Positions 59,501 to 64,000 of a stretch of DNA of 64,000 nucleotides are shown piece by piece. The notes under the pieces were generated by a model. The model was not told where the DNA came from and made no database searches. It saw only the letters and a list, made by a program, of their open reading frames with translations. Within the stretch, counting starts at the first letter, position 1. Every line of letters starts with the position of its first letter. This stretch comes from Adiantum capillus-veneris (taxonomy: Eukaryota > Streptophyta > Polypodiopsida > Polypodiales > Pteridaceae): positions 139,886,398 through 139,950,397 of the forward strand of contig CM043958.1 of the NCBI GenBank assembly GCA_014529385.2. The letters are read 5' to 3'. The position numbers were made by a program, and so were the translations under genes.

Positions 59501-59688
59501 GAAGTATCCATTGTAGGAAAAGGTAGGACCACATCCTTCAAGCATTCCTCCACTAGTATGGAGACATTTCCCAGCCCTATCTTTGTACCACCACAAGTGG
59601 AATCTGGATCTGTTCTACACACACAACCAATACCAACGATTTCATTGTCAAGTATCATATGTACTTTCTCCCCAGATTCAAAGTCCAT
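56596..59688 (-). CDS. DUF7869-like, putative RNase H-fold transposase-type protein
   Basis: 1030 aa, true ATG at 59688. The N-terminus (1-85: GEKVHMILDNEIVG, TCGGTKIG, ECLKDVVLPFP, LWSAVRWSKLLLQ) resembles the beta-rich domain seen near the N-terminus of some plant transposase-like proteins (DUF8039 comes to mind; weak). Near 270-300 is a Cys cluster CIDCCAQKCC. Then GESQKSRTNYVYDVLSICY, a VCCRAWYELHGIPKTSFYRY helix-turn-helix-like part, and SEFSKCNICSSIKARL. The core has HDKMDQKKT (Asp 530, Asp 533), HGHGEGHYGHF, LDNCAGENKN (Asp 671) and GHTHEDIDAMFSRF (Glu 710, Asp 711, Asp 713). I recall this motif set from the DUF7869 family; the RNase H-like DDD/E reading is an inference. No nonsense or frameshift, unlike copy 1. 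The first coding exon probably starts at or just before this ATG, because a splice acceptor ends one base upstream. Confidence 0.7.
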   Translation of the reverse strand: MDFESGEKVHMILDNEIVGIGCVCRTDPDSTCGGTKIGLGNVSILVEECLKDVVLPFPTMDTSSLQGSLWSAVRWSKLLLQSFVLNGNLIDPHESYNGDEEHDHSDPLVTDAIPMTSPEFEAMIRESWRNQRVLLKDDTMMQTMNEGTILYVFPHDYVNFQELGPDCVGVGIERENASIHDVVEVGSITLLKWPIKQTTMLNGSPLQRFVPVDGMHATYEDVSNDGNVGKKLDGSNVVQLSRKRRYTFMNRTQKSKAAPASTFYLSNKSIQRVSCIDCCAQKCCQFADRDMVTRLRQQFWGESQKSRTNYVYDVLSICYQKDEKSRYQFRLNGSIVCCRAWYELHGIPKTSFYRYKENFENGVRQYVHGNTCTLRRGLQHTSLARALLNEFVENNSEKMPHRSRTLLDGSRETQLVIPSTYKQVDILCEINTTLDQMGYEKKLSQSSFGRIWNKEYPHVTLTKMSEFSKCNICSSIKARLEAKPSLEERALLLREREVHMAQQKSCRSLYYAWRTYSETQPQKYVCIIHDKMDQKKTAIPRLRIVPKGVDSGYNLQVALIGMITHGHGEGHYGHFVLNGLWPADPNLTIGSIANCLHNLERIDKHPLGDLVTNGLPRSNISLLHALNSRDALDYHNLSDGKEPIVQSSEIAEEELGSTFRRLPENLLLQLDNCAGENKNRYLFAYLSMLVARGVFKTIQLGFLMVGHTHEDIDAMFSRFSEKLRVTQTYTLPHLMDTLRNSSSSSPAPFFLTKIPDFKQYCDGYLCDGQDILVGHSKPLQFRFFMQDETPMMQYKAHVGVSSWSGSIRLWKTDTEGKPMLPHGDPPLVQMAEYVKAHEEVILGLKNYIKFWKNLGNGSSIPRYYRPVIDYWSKVIEEIGKAIISEGVLYEMFWPKTQEYSHLQSTTMNLQQGAERFLGLEELNDHFCGPQRDRPREEFDPMSDVHQGDFLMLVPSDTEIYPVWLAMALSDIDNEPTSPNYRKLLIQYWAPCARKSGMTDTQAYSNCWKGYWAVNYKDPQVWETIDAIVWS

Positions 59689-59705
59689 CCTGTAAGTAAA
59701 AAGAT
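59689..59705 (-). other. Conserved 3' splice site before the start codon
   Basis: The minus strand reads CTTTTTACTTACAG, then G, then ATG. Copy 1 has CTTCTTTTCACTTACAG, then G, then ATG at 37801 on. The pyrimidine tract plus CAG in both copies places the minisatellite to the right inside an intron. Confidence 0.6.
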
Positions 59706-59779
59706 TACATTGTTAAATCCATAGTTATAGAAAAATACTCTTCAAACCAAAAATCATGCTACAACATGAAAAAGGTTTG

Positions 59780-62700
59780 CATAGGTTGGACAAGTGGTGA
59801 ACCTTGAGACCAAATCCTCCTTGCTATATTAATGGAAGCAAGGTTGGACAAGTGGTGGACCTTGAAACCAAAGCCTCTTTGCTATATGAGAGCATAGGTT
59901 GGACAAGTGGTGGACCTAGTTGTAATACCCACTGCCACCTATCAACTACTATAGGACTATGCTTTCCAATGTCCAAGTATCCCTTGAGTCTTTCAAGGTT
60001 GAACACGTGGTGGACCTTGAAACAAAAATCCCCTTTCTATATCAGAGCATAGCTTGGACAAGTGGTGGACCTAGTTATAATGCCCAATATCCAAGGTGAA
60101 ATACCTTAGGACTTTGCTACCTTGCTTGCCAATGTTTACGTAGCCCCTCATTTCTTTAATGGAAGTAAGGTTGGACAAGTGGTGGACCTTGAAACCAAAG
60201 CCTCTTTGCTATATAAGAGCATAGGTTGGACCTAGTTTTAATACCCACTGCCACCTATCAACTACTATAAGACTATGCTTTCCAATGTCCAAGTATCCCT
60301 TGAGTCTTTCAAGGTTGAACACGTGGTGGACCTTGAAACAAAAATCCCCTTTCTATATTAGAAAGGTTGAACACATGGTGGACCTTTAAACGAAAATCCC
60401 CTTTCTTTATCAGAGCATAGCTTGGACAAGTGGTGGACCTAGTTATAATGCCCAATATCCAAGGTGAAACACCTTAGAACCTTGCTACCTTGCTTGCCAA
60501 TGTTTACGTAGCCCCTCATTTCTTTAATGGAAGCAAGGTTGGACAAGTGGTGGACCTTGAAAGGAAAGCCTCTTTGCGATATGAGAGCATAGGTTGGACC
60601 TAGTTGTAATACCCACTGCCACCTATCAACTACTATAGGACTATGCTTTCCAATGTCCAAGTATCCCTTGAGTCTTGCAAGGTTGAACACGTGGTGGACC
60701 TTGAAACCAAAATCCCCTTTCTATATTAGAAAGGTTGAACACATGGTGGACCTTTAAACGAAAATCCCCTTTCTTTATCAGAGCATAGCTTGGACAAGTG
60801 GTGGACCTAGTTATAATGCCCAATATCCAAGGTGAAACACCTTAGAACCTTGCTACCTTGCTTGCCAATGTTTACGTAGCCCCTCATTTCTTTAATGGAA
60901 GCAAGGTTGGACAAGTGGTGGACCTTGAAAGGAAAGCCTCTTTGCGATATGAGAGCATAGGTTGGACCTAGTTGTAATACCCACTGCCACCTATCAACTA
61001 CTATAGGACTATGCTTTCCAATGTCCAAGTATCCCTTGAGTCTTGCAAGGTTGAACACGTGGTGGACCTTGAAACCAAAATCCCCTTTCTATATTAGAAA
61101 GGTTGAACACATGGTGGACCTTTAAACGAAAATCCCCTTTCTTTATCAGAGCATAGCTTGGACAAGTGGTGGACCTAGTTATAATGCCCAATATCCAAGG
61201 TGAAACACCTTAGAACCTTGCTACCTTGCTTGCCAATGTTTACGTAGCCCCTCATTTCTTTAATGGAAGCAAGGTTGGACAAGTGGTGGACCTTGAAAGC
61301 AAAGCCTCTTTGCGATATGAGAGCATAGGTTGGACCTAGTTGTAATACCCACTGCCACCTATCAACTACTATAGGACTATGCTTTCCAATGTCCAAGTAT
61401 CCCTTGAGTCTTGCAAGGTTGAACACGTGGTGGACCTTGAAACCAAAATCCCCTTTCTATATTAGAAAGGTTGAACACATGGTGGACCTTTAAACGAAAA
61501 TCCCCTTTCTTTATCAGAGCATAGCTTGGACAAGTGGTGGACCTAGTTATAATGCCCAATATCCAAGGTGAAACACCTTAGAACCTTGCTACCTTGCTTG
61601 CCAATGTTTACGTAGCCCCTCATTTCTTTAATGGAAGCAAGGTTGGACAAGTGGTGGACCTTGAAAGCAAAGCCTCTTTGCGATATGAGAGCATAGGTTG
61701 GACCTAGTTGTAATACCCACTGCCACCTATCAACTACTATAGGACTATGCTTTCCAATGTCCAAGTATCCCTTGAGTCTTGCAAGGTTGAACACGTGGTG
61801 GACCTTGAAACCAAAATCCCCTTTCTATATTAAAAAGGTTGAACACATGGTGGACCTTTAAACGAAAATCCCCTTTCTTTATCAGAGCATAGCTTGGACA
61901 AGTGGTGGACCTAGTTATAATGCCCAATATCCAAGGTGAAACACCTTAGAACCTTGCTACCTTGCTTGCCAATGTTTACGTAGCCCCTCATTTCTTTAAT
62001 GGAAGCAAGGTTGGACAAGTGGTGGACCTTGAAAGAAAAGCCTCTTTGCGATATGAGAGCATAGGTTGGACCTAGTTGTAATACCCACTGCCACCTATCA
62101 ACTACTATAGGACTATGCTTTCCAATGTCCAAGTATCCCTTGAGTCTTGCAAGGTTGAACACGTGGTGGACCTTGAAACCAAAATCCCCTTTCCATATCA
62201 GAGCATAGCTTGGACAAGTGGTGGACCTAGTTATAAAGCCCCTCCTTTCTTTAATGGAAGAAAGGTTGGAAAAGTGGTGAATCTTGAAACCCAAACCCTT
62301 TGGCTATATATAGAGGATATCTTGGACAAGTGGTGGGCTTAGTTGTAGTATCCAATGTCCAAGGTCCAAGGTGAACTATGTAAAGACCTTACTTCCAAAA
62401 ACAGAGTCGTACAAGTGGTTCTCCTTGAAACCAAAACCTCCTTAGTGTATTAGAACATAGCTTGGAGAAGTGGTGGACTTAGTTGTAATGGTGAATGTCC
62501 AAAGCAAACTATTATAGGACCTTGCTTCCCAAATCAAGTTTGGACAAGTGGTGGATCTTGAAACCAAAACCCCCTTACTCTATTAGAGCATAGCTTAGAT
62601 AAGTGGTGGACCTAGCTGCCATGGAAAATGTTCAATCTGAACTGCTGCAAGACCTTGCTATTAAATGTCTAAGTAGAGCTAGCTTCTTTAATGGAATCAA

Positions 62701-62800
62701 GGTTGGGAAAGTGGTGCATCTTGAAACCAAAAGCCCTTTATTGTATTAGAGCATAGCTTGGACAAGTGAGGGACCTAGTTTTAATGTGTGATGTCCAAAG
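59780..62800 (-). repeat. GTGGTGGACC minisatellite of copy 2
   Basis: A 3-kb array whose sub-units share GGTTGGACAAGTGGTGGACC, CTTGAAACCAAAA and CCAATGTCCAAGTA. Its edges (59780-60300 and 62155-62800) are diverged; the middle is homogenised. Open frames of 60-127 codons here recur with the repeat and are not genes. Confidence 0.95.
60315..62154 (-). repeat. Five tandem 368-bp higher-order units
   Basis: TTGAACACGTGGTGGACC occurs at 60315, 60683, 61051, 61419, 61787 and (partial unit) 62155, an exact 368-base step. Units differ by only a few bases (for example GAAAGGAAAG, GAAAGCAAAG, GAAAGAAAAG at one place). Each unit contains four GTGGTGGACC or CATGGTGGACC sub-repeats. Confidence 0.97.
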
Positions 62801-63359
62801 AAAAGTATTACAAGACCTTGCTTTCCAATATTTGAATTGGTCAAGTGGTTAAAACTAAGTATAAAACTTTGACCATTTTCTTCTCGAATTGCCAAAAACC
62901 TAGTTTTAGACACCCCTAAATGAAAATGGTTTAGGGTGGCCTTAAACAATGTTTTTTCAAAGACTTGAACAAAAGGGTTGTTGAAGAGTAATGACAATTT
63001 ATTGTGGCTTGAAGTGCCTGAGTATGTGAAAACAAGCCTAGGTTTTCCACGAGGCAAAAGGTGACATAATAAGAACATTGGAAAGTTAGGATTGACCATG
63101 TGGCCTAAACTTTGGCAAGTGAAGTGGTGGCCAAGTTTTGTGGCACAGTGTGCACTTGGTCCTATATGTGTTGACCACTTGGCTAAATCTAGGACCATAA
63201 GGCCAAACCTTTGGCACCTTAAATATAGTATGGGACATAATCTAGAACTGCTATAGTAAATTAGTAGTATAGCTAATATGTTAATATTTGTATTATATTT
63301 AAGTATATGCTAATATAATTTATGTTCAAAATTTCACTAATGAAGAATGTTCCCATTTA
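62801..63359 (-). other. Spacer between the arrays of copy 2
   Basis: No coding frame with recognisable content; the minus frame 62746-63198 overlaps the last diverged repeats. Presumably intronic. Confidence 0.5.
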
Positions 63360-63560
63360 GCACTCCAGATGCGGGGTCTTAGGGCAATGCCACAATGGGG
63401 TGACAAGGCAGCGCTTCCACGTGAGGTTTGGGGGTAGCGCTCTTGATGGGGATGTGGAATATAGCGCTCTCGATGGCGGGGCTTGGGAGGTTGATTTTGG
63501 GATATTGTTATGAGCGGGGTCCTGGGGCAGCGCCCCGGGCGGGGTCAAGGGGCGGCATAA
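63360..63560. repeat. G-rich repeat of copy 2
   Basis: GAGGTTTGGGGGTAGCGCTC, GGGGCAGCGCCCCGGGC and GGGGTCAAGGGGCGGC, the same motif as at 39945-40290 but fewer and more diverged copies. Confidence 0.8.
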
Positions 63561-64000
63561 GTGAATTCCTAGTATAGAGTTATGCATGTTTTTCATATTT
63601 TCAACCATGATTTCTTTAATTTTGGCCGTGTGAATTGGTTAATTTTTTATATTGCTTTTGTTTTTTTTAATCCTATGATAAAACATGGACTTGTAGCATA
63701 CGTGGCATTCTAATAAACCCTATCAAGATTAGGCACACAGAGAGCGCACGAGAAACGCACACAGAGAAAGCAGGCGAGCAGCAAAAACACAGAAAGCGCA
63801 CACGGATCGCACACAGTTGGAGTATACGCGCGCGTAGAGGAGCAAGCTCGGCATCGTACACAACACACAGGTGGAGTGCACAGGATTGAAAGTTCGCGCA
63901 CAAGACAAAGAAACAGCAGCGTACACAACGCTTTCCAGAAGGGCAGGATCGGGCAGTCTTCTCAGGAGACATTGCACACCTCACGAATAGAGAAAAAACA
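63561..64000. other. Right part of copy 2 up to the window end
   Basis: AT-rich, then a segment with CACACAGAGAGCGCACGAG-type strings, like 40370-40450 in copy 1. It may be the promoter or first exon on the minus strand. The window ends inside it. Confidence 0.4.

Larger units (their letters stand above)
56169..64000 (-). mobile_element. DUF7869-like element, copy 2 (coding frame intact, runs off the window)
   Basis: Same order as copy 1: edge AAGACCATATTAGGTATTTT (56169), 3' untranslated part, 1030-codon gene, splice acceptor, GTGGTGGACC minisatellite, spacer, G-rich array, then GGCATTCTAATAAACCCT and CACAGAGAG (63700 on). Left of the edge the two copies share nothing, which suggests a real terminus. 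Calling it mobile rests on two dispersed copies sharing introns and edges plus a transposase-like core; no inverted repeats or target duplication were seen, and the right end is outside the window. A segmental duplication of a host gene is the main alternative. Confidence 0.65.

Noticed and set aside
60439-62294. Series of identical 83- and 60-codon frames on the minus strand
   Set aside because: They recur with the exact 368-base period of the satellite. They are a by-product of homogenised repeats, not a gene family.

Overview
The window reads as nuclear DNA of a land plant with a large, repeat-dominated genome. Supporting signs are plant-type LTR retrotransposons (a chromodomain Ty3/gypsy element and a Ty1/copia element) with initiator-Met or Asp tRNA primer sites, GT-AG introns, a TATA box, and very many long (GA)n, (CA)n, (TA)n and poly(G/C) tracts. 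A non-flowering lineage such as a fern or lycophyte is my guess from the GA-rich texture, not something the sequence proves. No bacterial-type operon, rRNA, convincing tRNA or CRISPR array was seen.

Layout. 1-3.47 kb: microsatellites and a truncated gypsy integrase tail. 3.47-15.39 kb: two nested LTR elements. The outer one is small and non-coding, on the minus strand, with about 0.2-kb LTRs. It is interrupted by a young 8.9-kb chromovirus on the plus strand (4176-13074) with 99%-like LTRs and a perfect 5-bp target duplication; its gag is broken by a frameshift and a stop, while its pol is open. 15.4-22.4 kb: simple repeats, a palindrome with about 90-bp arms and an 843-bp long hairpin. 22.4-34.6 kb: LTR remnants with primer sites, a gag fragment, minisatellites and tandem LINE tails. 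34.6-40.5 kb: a decayed copy of an unusual element. 41.6-44.2 kb: an LTR in inverse orientation to the one at 22.4 kb, then degenerate repeats. 44.2-52.8 kb: an unknown minus-strand coding region apparently split by a decayed copia element. 53.5-56.1 kb: two unrecognised plus-strand genes. 56.2-64 kb: a second, better preserved copy of the unusual element.

Most interesting is that element, present at 34635-40450 and at 56169 to the window end. Each copy carries a minus-strand gene for a protein that looks like the DUF7869 type (intact 1030 aa in copy 2, frameshifted and deleted in copy 1). Its motifs DKMDQKKT, LDNCAGENKN and GHTHEDID resemble the acidic core of an RNase H-fold transposase. 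In both copies the reading frame opens right after a conserved 3' splice site, and upstream of it lie first a GTGGTGGACC minisatellite array and then a G-rich GGGGTTTGGGGC array, in the same order. In copy 2 part of the minisatellite has been homogenised into five 368-bp higher-order units. I read this as an undescribed repeat family with a transposase-like gene and a satellite-bearing intron; its termini and mobility are unproven.

Genes outside mobile elements are few. The two plus-strand genes at 53.5-56.1 kb have inferable introns or a TATA box but no family I recognise, and they end only about 50 bases from the left homology edge of copy 2, so they may be neighbours or cargo.
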